From Comamonadaceae bacterium (GTDB lineage: Bacteria; Pseudomonadota; Gammaproteobacteria; Burkholderiales; Burkholderiaceae_C), in the NCBI GenBank assembly GCA_027486555.1, contig JAIXOX010000030.1, positions 1 through 49,788 on the forward strand: a stretch of DNA of 49,788 bases. Reading direction: 5' to 3'. Under the pieces are notes generated by a model. It had not been told where the DNA came from. It searched no databases and saw nothing but the letters and a program-made list of their open reading frames with translations. The stretch's first letter is position 1. Each line of letters begins with the position of its first letter. Shown piece after piece: positions 1 through 8,423 of the stretch. A program made the translations under genes and the position numbers.

Positions 1-146
1 CTCAGGTCAAAACGCATTTGGTGGCCAAACACACTGCGAGTGCCGGTGCCGGTGCGGTCGCCTTTTTGCACACCTGTGGTGTAGACGTGGCGCATGAAGT
101 CTTCGTATTGGCTGCGGATGGGGCGGGGTTGGGCAAGGGCGTTCAT
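1..146 (-). CDS. thyA: Thymidylate synthase, N-terminal part (runs off the window)
   Basis: The reverse strand from the ATG at 146-144 reads into the window edge and gives 48 residues. They contain the thymidylate synthase N-terminal pattern: a 'YEDFMRHV' helix, then 'GDRTGTGT' and '[11 protein letters not shown]'. In this family the Arg of the DRTGTGT loop binds the phosphate of dUMP. ThyA makes dTMP from dUMP with methylenetetrahydrofolate in the cytoplasm. The catalytic Cys region lies outside the window. An FAD-linked oxidase gene on the same strand ends 25 nt upstream of this start. The identification is firm for such a short piece because the loop is nearly invariant. Confidence 0.93.
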   Translation of the reverse strand, partial: MNALAQPRPIRSQYEDFMRHVYTTGVQKGDRTGTGTRSVFGHQMRFDL

Positions 147-171
147 GGCAGGCAAGTGTAAATGTTGCGGC

Positions 172-1614
172 TCAGGCCAGGACGCGCCCCGGATTGAGGA
201 TGTTCTGCGGGTCCAGTGCGGTTTTGACGGCCCTCATCATGGCAAGTGCCGTGGGGTCTTTGTAGTGCGGCAGCTTGGCCGCTTTGAGTTCGCCCACGCC
301 GTGCTCGGCGCTGATGGAGCCCTTGAATTTGAGCACTTGGTCAAAGACCAATGTATTGACTTTGTCTTCAAAGTTCTGCAAGAAGGCTTTACCGTCGGCT
401 CCCTCGGGGGCCTGAACGTTGTAGTGCAGGTTGCCGTCGCCCAAGTGGCCAAAGTCCACCATGCGCACGCCGGGTACTTCGCGCGCCAGCAAGGCATCGG
501 TCTCGGCCACAAAGGCCGGAATGAGTGACACCGGAATGCTGATGTCGTGCTTGATGTTCAGACCTTCTTGCACCTGGGCCAGGGTGATGCTTTCCCGGAT
601 GTGCCACAGGCCCCGGGCTTGGGTCAGGTTTTCGGCCACCACGGCATCGCTCACGCAACCGGCCTCCAATGCGGCTTCCAGCAGCGCTTCAAACTGGCTG
701 CGCGCATGCGCTTCGTTTTCGCTGTCGGAGTTTTCCAGCAGCACGCACCATGGCGTGTTTTGCCACAGGGGCACGCGCAGCTGGGGGTAGTGTTTGTCCA
801 CCAAGCTCAGCGAAAACTGGCCCATGACTTCAAAGCCCGTCAGGCCCGGGCCCAGGCGTTGGTGCGCCAGGCCCAGCAGTTGCACCGCCGCTTCCATGCT
901 GGACACGGCGGCCCAGGCTGTCAGCTGCGCAGCGGGCTGGGGGTACAGCTTCATGGTGGCGGCGGTGATGATGCCCAGCGTGCCTTCGCTGCCGATCATC
1001 AGGTTGCGCAGGTCGTAGCCGGTGTTGTCTTTGCGCAGGCCGGTCAGGCCGCGCCAGATTTCGCCTTGTGCGGTCACGACTTCCAGGCCCAGGCACAGCT
1101 CTCGGGTGTTGCCGTAGCGCACGACTTGCGTCCCACCCGCGTTGGTGCCCAGGTTGCCACCGATGGTGCAGCTGCCCTCTGCCCCCAGGCTCAAGGGGAA
1201 CAAGAATCCTGCATTCTCAGCGGCGGTCTGCAGGTTTTGCAGCACGCAACCGGCTTCCACGGTGATGGTCAGGTTGGCCGGATCGATGGCGCGCACGGCG
1301 TTCATGCGGGTCATGCTCAGCACGATCTGGGTGCCAGTCCCGTCTGGCACACCGCCGACCACCAGCCCGGTGTTGCCGCCTTGCGGCACGATGGATGTGC
1401 CAGTTGCGGCGCAGGCCTTGACCACAGCGGCCACTTGCGACGTGTCACCCGGCCGCACCACGGCCAGGGCGCGGCCGTGCACGCGTTTGCGCCAGTCTTG
1501 CTCCCAAGGGCTCAGGTCAGCGCTGGGATCTTCGTGGGTCAGCACGTTGGCCGTGCCGCAGATGGTGCGCAGTTGGGCGATCAGATCGGTTTGTGGCTGA
1601 GTCAGGGTGGTCAT
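172..1614 (-). CDS. FAD-linked oxidase (GlcD/D-2-hydroxyacid dehydrogenase type)
   Basis: A protein of 480 residues from the ATG at 1614; a longer reading from a TTG at 1668 is possible but would abut the stop of the upstream gene. The N-terminal half is a PCMH-type FAD-binding domain, with '[14 protein letters not shown]' followed by '[13 protein letters not shown]' and the '[15 protein letters not shown]' loop, all typical of the vanillyl-alcohol-oxidase/GlcD family. The C-terminal half has the family's '[12 protein letters not shown]' motif (metal/substrate-binding histidines) and '[10 protein letters not shown]'. Relatives oxidise D-lactate, glycolate or D-2-hydroxyglutarate with FAD. Nothing in the sequence fixes the substrate, so no gene symbol is given. 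It probably shares a transcript with the DUF2069 gene upstream and thyA downstream. Confidence 0.88.
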   Translation of the reverse strand: MTTLTQPQTDLIAQLRTICGTANVLTHEDPSADLSPWEQDWRKRVHGRALAVVRPGDTSQVAAVVKACAATGTSIVPQGGNTGLVVGGVPDGTGTQIVLSMTRMNAVRAIDPANLTITVEAGCVLQNLQTAAENAGFLFPLSLGAEGSCTIGGNLGTNAGGTQVVRYGNTRELCLGLEVVTAQGEIWRGLTGLRKDNTGYDLRNLMIGSEGTLGIITAATMKLYPQPAAQLTAWAAVSSMEAAVQLLGLAHQRLGPGLTGFEVMGQFSLSLVDKHYPQLRVPLWQNTPWCVLLENSDSENEAHARSQFEALLEAALEAGCVSDAVVAENLTQARGLWHIRESITLAQVQEGLNIKHDISIPVSLIPAFVAETDALLAREVPGVRMVDFGHLGDGNLHYNVQAPEGADGKAFLQNFEDKVNTLVFDQVLKFKGSISAEHGVGELKAAKLPHYKDPTALAMMRAVKTALDPQNILNPGRVLA

Positions 1615-1668
1615 GGGAGGATGCAAGGTGGAAGGTCGGACACCAGTGAATGCGCGTTGAGCAAACAA

Positions 1669-2100
1669 TCAGTCGCGGGGCACAGGCACAAAGTTGCCCG
1701 TGGCTTTGGCGGCCTTGAAGCGGATGCGCACATGCAACGCGCAGGCCACAAACAAGGTGGTGCACAGCAAGGTTTGCAGCGCGGCCAGGCCCGAAGACGG
1801 CCAGGTATCGCTCCAGGCGCGCACCACGCCTTCCGTGAAATACAGCCACACCAACAAGCTGACCCAGCGGTAGGTGTACATGCGGTTTTTCAGCAAACCG
1901 GCCACCGGGATGCACAAAGGCAGCACTTTGATGGCCCACCAGCTGCCCCCTTCGCGCAGTGGGGCCAGCCAGATTTCCCAGGCCAGGCCCAGCACGATCA
2001 GGCCCAGCAGGCTGCCCACTGCCAGCCAACGCGTCAGGTCTAGGCCCGCCAGGGCTGTTTCTTGGGGGGGGAGGGAGGATGTGTCGGGGTTCGGATTCAT
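1669..2100 (-). CDS. DUF2069 small inner-membrane protein
   Basis: 143 residues from the ATG at 2100. An in-frame alternative start at 2127 would overlap the divergent YihY gene. After a polar N-terminus there are hydrophobic segments around 'WLAVGSLLGLIVLGLAWEIW', 'VLPLCIPVAGLL', 'RWVSLLVWLYFTEGVV' and 'LQTLLCTTLFVACALHV', i.e. about four membrane spans. The motif 'RMYTYRWVSLLVWLYFTEGVVRA' region matches the DUF2069 family of proteobacterial membrane proteins, whose function is unknown. It is transcribed away from the YihY gene, with only 21 nt between the two start codons, so the two promoters must overlap the opposite coding regions. Confidence 0.82.
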   Translation of the reverse strand: MNPNPDTSSLPPQETALAGLDLTRWLAVGSLLGLIVLGLAWEIWLAPLREGGSWWAIKVLPLCIPVAGLLKNRMYTYRWVSLLVWLYFTEGVVRAWSDTWPSSGLAALQTLLCTTLFVACALHVRIRFKAAKATGNFVPVPRD

Positions 2101-2121
2101 TGCGGTGGCATCATACCGGGC

Positions 2122-3375
2122 ATGCAATCAACCTTGTACAAGTCCGGCCTGCGCGAACACACCCGTTTGTGGTGGCAAGAGCTGTCGGTGTTTCCCTGGC
2201 GGCAGATGGGCGGCGTCTTGGCCGAACGCTTTCGTGACGCGCGGCTGGGCGTCAGTGCCAGCTCCCTCACCTTCACCACCGTGTTGGCCTTGGTGCCCTT
2301 GTTTGCGTTGGGTTTGGCGGTGTTTTCGGCCTTTCCGGTGTTCGGCAAGTTCCAGGACATGCTGCAACGCTGGCTGGTCGAGAGCCTGGTGCCCGAGAGC
2401 ATCTCCCGCCAAGTGCTGAGTTATTTGACCCAGTTTTCGCGCAAGGCCAGCCGATTGGGCACGGCGGGTCTGGTGGCGGTGCTTTTGTCCGCGGTGTTCC
2501 TGATGGTGACCATTGAGCGCACGCTGGGGCAGATTTGGCGCGTACAAAGTCAGCGTCCCTTGCCACAACGGGTGTTGCTTTACTGGTCAGCCATCACGCT
2601 GGGGCCGCTGCTTTTGGGCGGCAGCCTGGCCATCACCTCTTATGTGGTCACGGCGTCGCGCGATGTGGTCGATGTGCTGCCCGGCTCGGTGCGCTGGTTG
2701 CTCGACAGTTTTGAGTTTTTCTTGCTGACTGCTTGCGTGAGCGGTCTGTACTTTTATGTGCCCTACACCCGGGTGCGTTGGCGTCACGCCATCACTGCCG
2801 GTTTCCTGGTGGCCGCCTCGCTGGAGCTGGCTAAAAAAGGCATGGCCTTTTATTTACTGGAAGTGCCCACCTATTCATTGGTTTACGGGGCCTTTGCGGC
2901 GCTGCCGATCTTGCTGGTCTGGATTTATGTGACCTGGCTGCTGGTGTTGCTGGGAGCGGTGCTGGCGTCGAGTTTGCCGGAGCTGGGCCGGGAGAAATGG
3001 CGCAAACCAGAAGGCGCTGGGTGGTCCTTCAGGTTGGCCCTGGAGGTGCTGGCAGAGTTGAACGCCGCCAAGTTGACGGAGCAGCGGGGCTGGAGTGCCG
3101 GGGCTTTGGCCGCCCGCTTGCGGGTGGAGCTGGGCGAGTTGCAGCAAGTGTTGGCCGTCTTGCATTCGCTCGATTGGGTGGGGCGCCTTACTGAGCAAAA
3201 CGACCAGGCTCAGGCCCGGCAGGTTTTGTTGATCGATCCAGCCCAGGCCCTTGTGGCGCCGCTGGCCGATCGATTGCTGGTGCTGCGTGCCTCAGCAGCC
3301 GACCCACTGTGGGTGCAAACTGGTTTGGACCAGGTCCGGCTGGCGTCCTTGCTGCCTGCAGTGCGGGTTCCTTAA
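2122..3375 (+). CDS. YihY/BrkB family inner-membrane protein
   Basis: 417 residues starting at the ATG at 2122 ('MQSTLYKSG'). The upstream in-frame codons to 2062 lie within the divergent DUF2069 gene and lack family similarity. Features of the YihY (BrkB, UPF0761) family are visible: an amphipathic start with 'RFRDARLGVSASSLTFTTVLALVPL', several transmembrane segments, the conserved stretch 'PYTRVRWRHAITAGFLVA' and the segment 'YGAFAALPILLVWIYVTWLLVLLGA'. The C-terminal third (about residues 295-417) is cytoplasmic and may form a winged-helix-like extension, as in longer family members. The old name 'ribonuclease BN' for this family is an error in databases. No transport substrate is known. 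Confidence 0.87.
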   Translation: MQSTLYKSGLREHTRLWWQELSVFPWRQMGGVLAERFRDARLGVSASSLTFTTVLALVPLFALGLAVFSAFPVFGKFQDMLQRWLVESLVPESISRQVLSYLTQFSRKASRLGTAGLVAVLLSAVFLMVTIERTLGQIWRVQSQRPLPQRVLLYWSAITLGPLLLGGSLAITSYVVTASRDVVDVLPGSVRWLLDSFEFFLLTACVSGLYFYVPYTRVRWRHAITAGFLVAASLELAKKGMAFYLLEVPTYSLVYGAFAALPILLVWIYVTWLLVLLGAVLASSLPELGREKWRKPEGAGWSFRLALEVLAELNAAKLTEQRGWSAGALAARLRVELGELQQVLAVLHSLDWVGRLTEQNDQAQARQVLLIDPAQALVAPLADRLLVLRASAADPLWVQTGLDQVRLASLLPAVRVP

Positions 3376-3399
3376 CAGGTCTGTTTGAAACCGGGGCGC

Positions 3400-3723
3400 T
3401 CAAAAACTCACACGCCCGCGCCACATGTCGCGGTACATCACCCAGTCGCCCATGAAGCTGTAGAGCGGGCGCTTGAAGCTGGCGGGTTTGTTTTTCTCGA
3501 ACACAAAATGCCCTATCCAGGCGCAACCATAGCCGCACAGCAAGGCATATAAAAAGTACTGGGGCTTGCCCGTCACGGCCAACAGTGCCAAACACATCAG
3601 GCTCAAAGTGCTGCCCACAAAATGCATGCGGCGGCAAGTCCGGTCGCTGTGCTCGCTCAAATAAAAGGGGTAGAACTCGGCAAAGCTGGCGTGCCGGGTT
3701 GCTGCTGTTTGATCGGGGTTCAT
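3400..3723 (-). CDS. Mpo1-like / DUF962 family small membrane protein
   Basis: 107 residues with the DUF962 pattern: 'FAEFYPFYLSEHSDRTCRRMHFVGS' at the N-terminus, two hydrophobic segments in the middle, then 'GYGCAWIGHFVFEKNKPASFKRPLYSFMGDWVMYRDMW'. The conserved histidines (HSDRTCRRMH and IGHFVFE) correspond to the metal-binding histidines of yeast Mpo1, a dioxygenase acting on 2-hydroxy fatty acids. Whether the bacterial protein does this is an inference. It is convergent with the YihY gene (24 nt between stops). The P450 gene lies upstream on the same strand, 18 nt away, so co-transcription is likely. Confidence 0.85.
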   Translation of the reverse strand: MNPDQTAATRHASFAEFYPFYLSEHSDRTCRRMHFVGSTLSLMCLALLAVTGKPQYFLYALLCGYGCAWIGHFVFEKNKPASFKRPLYSFMGDWVMYRDMWRGRVSF

Positions 3724-3741
3724 GGCTTGTCTCCTTGTCGC

Positions 3742-5082
3742 TTATCGGATGGAAAACGGAGCGTGCAAAAAGCCGCGAAACCGGGCCCGGCCACCGCGCT
3801 GGGGCGCTTGGGTGAGCTGGGCATCGGGAAAGCGCTGCAAAAAGCGGCCGATGGCGATTCGGCCTTCCAAACGCGCCAGACTCAGGCCCGCGCACTGGTG
3901 CACGCCAAAGCCAAAAGCCAGGTGCTTGTTGCCAGTGCGGCGCAGGTCCAGTTGTTCGGGGTTGGCGTAAACGGCCGGGTCGCGGTTGGCTGCGCCGATG
4001 CACAGCGTGACCAGGGCACCTGCAGGCAGATCGACACCGTTCACTTGTGTGGCCTGCAAGGCGCGGCGGTTGCCCAGTTGGTTGGACGATTCAAAACGCA
4101 AAAACTCGTCCACCGCGAGCCCCATGATCCGATCACGGTCTTCGTCGGTGGTGGCCGCATGCAGGTCGGCCTTGAGTTGTTCGCGCTGCTCGGGCCATTC
4201 CTGCAAGCTGATGAGGGCGTTGCCGATCAGGTTGGTGGTGGTCTCGTGCCCGGCGTTGAGCAGAAAAATGCAATTTTGCAGCAGCTCAACTTCGCTTAGG
4301 GCATCGCCACCCTGTTCCTTGTCTTTTTCGCCCTGGATCAGACGTGTCAGCACATCGTGCTCCGGGTCACCGGGTTGCTGGCGGCGATGCGCCACCAACT
4401 CGCGCAGATAGGCTAGAAACTCGCTCACGCTGCGGTGGCCCAGTGCTTCTTGCTCGGGTGTGAGGGCTGGTTCAAGAGCGCCCAAAATGGCCAGCGACCA
4501 ATCACGAAGTGGCTCACGCTCGGCGTGCGGCACGCCCAGCAGGTTGCCGATGATTTCGACCGGAATGGCCGAGGCAAAGTCCTCGATCAGGTCGCCACCG
4601 CCTTTCGCCTCGATCTTGTCCAGCAGGCTGTCGACCAGCACCACCAGGCCGGGCTCCATGGCTTCGATGGCGCGGCGGGTCAGCGCGCCCATGATCAGGC
4701 GGCGCACCCGGGTGTGCAGCGGTGGGTCGTTGAACACCAGGCTGTTGGTGTGGTGCTCGAACAGCGGGGCCACGCCACTGGCAGTGGCGTAGGGTGGCTG
4801 GTTGAACGGGGCGTGGTTGTATTTGGGGCCGAACTCGACTTGTTTGTCAGAGCTGAAGACCTTGGCTTCGCGGTACACCGCCACCAGATCGGCGTGGCGC
4901 GTGAGGAAATACGAGCCATCGGGCATGCGCTTAAAGGGCTCGGTCTCGCGCAGCGCGGCGTAGACCGGGTAGGGGTTGTCCAGAAAGTCGCGTGGCAAAG
5001 CCCGCAGGTCCAGCGATTGGGCGATTTGCTTGGCCCTCTCGGCCGACAAGGGCGGGGTGATATGGGCAGTCAGTGTGTTCAT
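3742..5082 (-). CDS. Cytochrome P450 (soluble bacterial class)
   Basis: 446 residues from the ATG at 5082; an in-frame ATG five codons upstream is less likely. The I-helix oxygen-activation motif is present as 'LLNAGHETTTNLIG' and the ExxR motif as 'DEFLRFESSNQ'. The heme-ligand loop is 'AFGFGVHQCAGLSLARLE', in which the Cys is the axial thiolate ligand. There is no membrane anchor, so this is a soluble CYP that needs a ferredoxin and a reductase, neither of which is encoded nearby. The substrate cannot be read from the sequence. The alpha/beta hydrolase upstream and the Mpo1-like gene downstream are on the same strand and suggest lipid or xenobiotic oxidation, but this is only context. Confidence 0.93.
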   Translation of the reverse strand: MNTLTAHITPPLSAERAKQIAQSLDLRALPRDFLDNPYPVYAALRETEPFKRMPDGSYFLTRHADLVAVYREAKVFSSDKQVEFGPKYNHAPFNQPPYATASGVAPLFEHHTNSLVFNDPPLHTRVRRLIMGALTRRAIEAMEPGLVVLVDSLLDKIEAKGGGDLIEDFASAIPVEIIGNLLGVPHAEREPLRDWSLAILGALEPALTPEQEALGHRSVSEFLAYLRELVAHRRQQPGDPEHDVLTRLIQGEKDKEQGGDALSEVELLQNCIFLLNAGHETTTNLIGNALISLQEWPEQREQLKADLHAATTDEDRDRIMGLAVDEFLRFESSNQLGNRRALQATQVNGVDLPAGALVTLCIGAANRDPAVYANPEQLDLRRTGNKHLAFGFGVHQCAGLSLARLEGRIAIGRFLQRFPDAQLTQAPQRGGRARFRGFLHAPFSIR

Positions 5083-5122
5083 GTTGTAGCAACGCACCCT
5101 TGTGCGCGAATGGCCGTCCAGC

Positions 5123-5941
5123 TCATGGTTTCAAAAAATCCTTGAGCGCCTGCAGCACGCCCTCGGGTGCTTCGGTCATGAGCGAATGGCCTGCGGGCAG
5201 CTTGACCACTTTGGCTTGTCCGCACAAGTCGATCAGGCTTTGCGCGGCCTTGGGTGGCGTCATCTGGTCGGCGCTGCCCAGCACAAACAGGGCAGGGCAA
5301 GTGACTTGGGGCATGGCAGCCTCGGCACCACGGTAGTCGTCACAAGCCTTGAAGCCCGTGTGAAACAGGTTCACTTGTGTGTTGCTGGCCAGCACGCGGC
5401 GCATGAGCGCTTTGCTGCCGCCATACAGCCAGGTGCCGGGGCCCAAGGCCGAAGGCGGTGGTGCCAGGGTCGAATGCGAAAAGCTGTTGACCATGTCAAT
5501 GGCCTTGAACGGGGCGCTGACCGACAAGTCCAGCAAGGCAGGCGACACGCGCATCGGGTAGGCCGTGCCGACCATGACCAGGTGGCCGATGCGCCCCGGA
5601 TGCAATGCCGCGTCGCGGGCGGTGGCTTCGAGCGCGATCAGCGAACCAAAGCTGTGGCCGATCAGCGCGGCTTTGTCGATCTTCATCGCATCGAGCAAGC
5701 CGATGACGGTGTCGGCCGCTTCTTCCACGCTTTGGGGCGGTGGGCCTTCGCTTTTGCAGTGCCCCGGCAAGTCAATCGCCAGCACGTTCCAGCCGTGGTG
5801 CGCCATGTAGCGGGTTTGCAAAATCCAGACGCTGTGGTCGTTGAGCACGCCGTGGATGAACACAGCGGTGGGCAGGGCGGGGTTGAATTCTTTGCCACCG
5901 GTGTAGGCGTAAAGACGGTGAAGAGGCGATGTGATGTGCAT
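5123..5941 (-). CDS. Alpha/beta-fold hydrolase
   Basis: 272 residues. The oxyanion-hole stretch 'AVFIHGVLNDHSVW' is followed by the nucleophile elbow 'LIGHSFGSLIAL' (Ser near residue 116), the acidic residue in 'VLGSADQMTPP' and the catalytic His in 'PAGHSLMTEAPE'. These form a Ser-Asp-His triad, as in esterases and C-C bond hydrolases of the alpha/beta superfamily. There is no signal peptide, so it is cytoplasmic. It sits 40 nt upstream of the P450 gene and 15 nt downstream of the GNAT gene, all on the same strand. The substrate is unknown. Confidence 0.88.
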   Translation of the reverse strand: MHITSPLHRLYAYTGGKEFNPALPTAVFIHGVLNDHSVWILQTRYMAHHGWNVLAIDLPGHCKSEGPPPQSVEEAADTVIGLLDAMKIDKAALIGHSFGSLIALEATARDAALHPGRIGHLVMVGTAYPMRVSPALLDLSVSAPFKAIDMVNSFSHSTLAPPPSALGPGTWLYGGSKALMRRVLASNTQVNLFHTGFKACDDYRGAEAAMPQVTCPALFVLGSADQMTPPKAAQSLIDLCGQAKVVKLPAGHSLMTEAPEGVLQALKDFLKP

Positions 5942-5956
5942 GGTGCTTAATGCTTT

Positions 5957-6376
5957 TCAATGGTCTGGGATCAGCCGTTTGCCCAAGCAAACCACCACGT
6001 CTTCTTGGTAGCCCAGGGCCTGGTAGAAAGCCACCACCGAGGTGTTGCCAGCACGGACTTGCAAATTCAGTTTGGGGCAACCCGAGGCCAGCAGCAGGGC
6101 TTCGCCGCGCTGCATCAAGGCTTTGGCGTGGCCTTGGCGCTGGTGCTCCGGGGCGACGGCCAGGTAGTTCACCCAACCTCGGTGGCCTTCGTAACCGAAC
6201 ATGGCGGTGGCCATCACTTGGCCTTGCACCTCACCTACCAAAAAAAGGTCGGGCCGCACTTGCAGCTTGCGCGCAATGTCTTTGTAGGGATCGTTCCAGG
6301 GGCGGGTCAGATCACAGGCTTGCCACAAAGCCACCACAGCGGCTTCGTCAGGTTTTTGGTAGGCGCGTATTTGCAT
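5957..6376 (-). CDS. GNAT family N-acetyltransferase (YpeA-like)
   Basis: 139 residues from the ATG at 6376. A TTG three codons further upstream overlaps the metY stop by 4 nt and is an alternative start. The acetyl-CoA-binding core is visible as 'VNYLAVAPEHQRQGHAKALMQRGEALLL', with the Q/R-x-x-G-x-A loop that holds the pyrophosphate. The end has 'LNLQVRAGNTSVVAFYQALGYQED', the usual motif B. The composition and the start 'MQIRAYQKPDEAAVVALW' match the YpeA group of GNAT enzymes. The acceptor amine is not known. Tight spacing to metY and to the hydrolase suggests an operon. Confidence 0.87.
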   Translation of the reverse strand: MQIRAYQKPDEAAVVALWQACDLTRPWNDPYKDIARKLQVRPDLFLVGEVQGQVMATAMFGYEGHRGWVNYLAVAPEHQRQGHAKALMQRGEALLLASGCPKLNLQVRAGNTSVVAFYQALGYQEDVVVCLGKRLIPDH

Positions 6377-6381
6377 AAGGT

Positions 6382-7677
6382 TCAAGTTTTTTCTGCAGCT
6401 TTGAGTGCTTTTTTAAGGTCGTCGATCAAATCGGCGGGGTCTTCCAAGCCAATCGACAGCCTGATCGTGCCCGGGCCAATGCCGCTGGCGGCCAAGGCCT
6501 CATCGCTCATGCGGAAATGCGTGGTGCTGGCCGGGTGGATCACCAGGCTGCGGCAGTCTCCCACGTTGGCCAAGTGGCTGAAGACCTTGAGGGTTTCAAT
6601 GAACTTTTGGCCTTGGGCGCGAGAGCCCTTGATGTCGAAGCTGAACACCGAGCCTGCCCCGCGTGGCAAGAGCTTTTGCGCCAGCGCGTGCGAGGGATGA
6701 CTTTCCAGCATCGGGTGGCCCACGCGGCTGACCAGCGGGTGTACGGCCAAAAATTCGACCACCTTGGCGGTGTTCTCCACATGGCGGGCCATGCGCAGGG
6801 GCAGGGTTTCGATGCCTTGCAAAATCAGCCAGGCGGTGTGCGGGCTCATGCAGGCCCCAAAGTCGCGCAGGCCTTCGCGCCGGGCGCGCAGCAAAAACGC
6901 GCCCACGGTGCTTTCTTCGCTGAACACCATGTTGTGAAAGCCTTCGTAGGCTTGGCTCAGTTCGGCAAACTTGCCCGATTTGTCCCAGTCAAAGCTGCCG
7001 CCATCGACCACCACGCCGCCCACCACGGTGCCGTGGCCCGACAAAAATTTGGTGGCCGAGTGGTAAACCAGATCGGCCCCGTGGTCTAAGGGCTTGATCA
7101 GCCAAGGTGAGGTGAGGGTGGAATCCACCAGCAGCGGCACACCCGCCTCGTGCGCGATGGCGCTCACCGCTTCGATGTCGAGCACATCCATGCCTGGGTT
7201 ACCCACCGTCTCGCCAAAAAAGAGTTTGGTGTCGGGCTGCACGGCGGCCCGCCAGGCGTCCAGGTCTCCGGGTTTCACAAAAGTGGTGCGGATGCCAAAG
7301 CGACTTAATGTGTAGTGCAGCAGGTTGTGTGAGCCGCCATACAAAGCAGAAGAGGCCACGATGTGCGAGCCTGCACCCATGAGGGTGGCGACGGCCAAAT
7401 GCAATGCCGCTTGGCCACTGGATGTGGAGATGGCGCCAATGCCACCTTCCAAAGCCGAGATGCGTTGCTCCAGCACCGCGTTGGTGGGGTTGCTGATGCG
7501 GCTGTAAACATGGCCTGGGCGCTCGAGGTTGAAAAGCGCTGCGGCTTGGTCTGATGACTCGAAAACAAATGAGGTGGTCAGGTGGATGGGCGTGGCCCGG
7601 GCGCCCGTGCTGGGGTCGGGCGCTGCCCCTGCGTGCAGGGCCAAAGTGTCAAAACCGGGATCGCTGTAACCAGCCAT
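6382..7677 (-). CDS. metY: O-acetylhomoserine sulfhydrylase (Cys/Met PLP enzyme)
   Basis: 431 residues from the ATG at 7677 ('MAGYSDPGFDTLALHAGA'); an upstream in-frame ATG at 7710 lacks family similarity. The Cys/Met-metabolism PLP fold is clear from 'VYSRISNPTNAVLEQRIS', 'SSGQAALHLAVATL' and the PLP-Lys region 'ADLVYHSATKFLSGHGTVVGG' with its Lys in SATK. The long insert after the lysine motif ('FAELSQAYEGFHNMVFSEESTVGAFLLRAR') is typical of the MetY type, which makes homocysteine directly from O-acetylhomoserine and sulfide. Related MetZ uses O-succinylhomoserine; I prefer MetY from length and insert. It is divergent from the CBS-domain gene. Confidence 0.88.
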   Translation of the reverse strand: MAGYSDPGFDTLALHAGAAPDPSTGARATPIHLTTSFVFESSDQAAALFNLERPGHVYSRISNPTNAVLEQRISALEGGIGAISTSSGQAALHLAVATLMGAGSHIVASSALYGGSHNLLHYTLSRFGIRTTFVKPGDLDAWRAAVQPDTKLFFGETVGNPGMDVLDIEAVSAIAHEAGVPLLVDSTLTSPWLIKPLDHGADLVYHSATKFLSGHGTVVGGVVVDGGSFDWDKSGKFAELSQAYEGFHNMVFSEESTVGAFLLRARREGLRDFGACMSPHTAWLILQGIETLPLRMARHVENTAKVVEFLAVHPLVSRVGHPMLESHPSHALAQKLLPRGAGSVFSFDIKGSRAQGQKFIETLKVFSHLANVGDCRSLVIHPASTTHFRMSDEALAASGIGPGTIRLSIGLEDPADLIDDLKKALKAAEKT

Positions 7678-7789
7678 GGGGAGTCTCCGAAAAAAGATCG
7701 CACCAGCCAAGGTCAGTGGCAGGGCAGGGGGTTCATTGTGGGCTATATTAATTCTTCACAAGCCACTTTTTGGCCAGAGGAGACACCCC

Positions 7790-8248
7790 ATGAAAGTCAG
7801 CGATATTTTGCGCGTCAAAGGCAGCACCTTGTTCACCGTCAAACCCGATGAACTGCTGGCCACCGCCTTGAATGCCATGGCCAACAAAGACATTGGCTCT
7901 TTGGTTGTCATGTCGCAGGGACAACTTGCGGGCATGCTGACTTTTCGTGAGGTGATCCAGCAAGTGGTCAAAAACGGTGGTCAAGTGGGCCAGACCACGG
8001 TCCAAGAGGCCATGGACACCCAGCCCCTGACCTGCACCAGCGAGACGGACCTTGATGATGTGCGCCGCATCATGCTCGAGCGCCATGCCCGCTACATGCC
8101 CATCATGGATGAGCATTTGCTCATGGGTGTCATCAGCTTTTACGACGTCGCCAAGGCTGTTGTGGACAGTCAGGATTTTGAAAACAAAATGCTGAAGGCC
8201 TATATCCGCGATTGGCCCGGTCAGGAAAGCACCACGGCCCCCACCTGA
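7790..8248 (+). CDS. CBS-domain pair protein
   Basis: 152 residues starting 'MKVSDILRVKGS' at the ATG at 7790, preceded by a purine-rich ribosome site 'GAGGAGA' around 7777-7783, which decides against the longer reading from 7676. Two CBS motifs fill the protein: residues about 8-65 ('DELLATALNAMANKDIGSLVVM', then 'GMLTFREVIQQV') and about 75-135 ('AMDTQPLTCTSETDLDDVRRIMLERHARYMPIMDEHLLMGVISFYDVAKAV'). Such stand-alone CBS pairs bind adenine nucleotides and act as energy or ligand sensors. There is no attached catalytic domain, so the partner is unknown. Confidence 0.88.
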   Translation: MKVSDILRVKGSTLFTVKPDELLATALNAMANKDIGSLVVMSQGQLAGMLTFREVIQQVVKNGGQVGQTTVQEAMDTQPLTCTSETDLDDVRRIMLERHARYMPIMDEHLLMGVISFYDVAKAVVDSQDFENKMLKAYIRDWPGQESTTAPT

Positions 8249-8329
8249 TCCGCTCGGCGACCCCGGCATCTTGCACATGGGGTGATGGCCATCCCTGAGT
8301 AGACCTCAGCTTTTTTTGCTGTTGGTAGC

Positions 8330-8423
8330 ATGACTGCGGCCACTTTTAATGATTATTAGGTATTCTCATGCAATAATATTTGAGTACTAAACTAATAAAA
8401 CACTTAAAAGTGATTTTACTCAA
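8330..8423 (+). promoter_or_regulatory. AT-rich upstream region of the type I secretion operon
   Basis: The 90 nt before the TolC-like gene are strikingly AT-rich compared with the coding DNA around them and contain a short dyad 'CACTTAAAAGTG' (arms CACTT/AAGTG) at 8401-8412, immediately before the start codon, plus 'GGTATTCTCATGCAATAATAT' upstream. This is the only plausible promoter region for the three exporter genes. I cannot assign the sigma factor or a specific regulator; a Fur-like reading of 'AATGATTATTAGGTATTCTCAT' is too weak to claim. Confidence 0.4.

Noticed and set aside
547..2043. Long plus-strand reading frame of about 500 codons opposite the FAD oxidase and DUF2069 genes
   Set aside because: It is the antisense of well-supported genes, rich in His/Gln/Ala/Gly as expected from complementary codon bias, and has no domain pattern.
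8340..8375. Fur-box-like sequence before the type I secretion operon
   Set aside because: The match to the Fur consensus is partial and expected by chance in such AT-rich DNA; no iron-related gene is adjacent.
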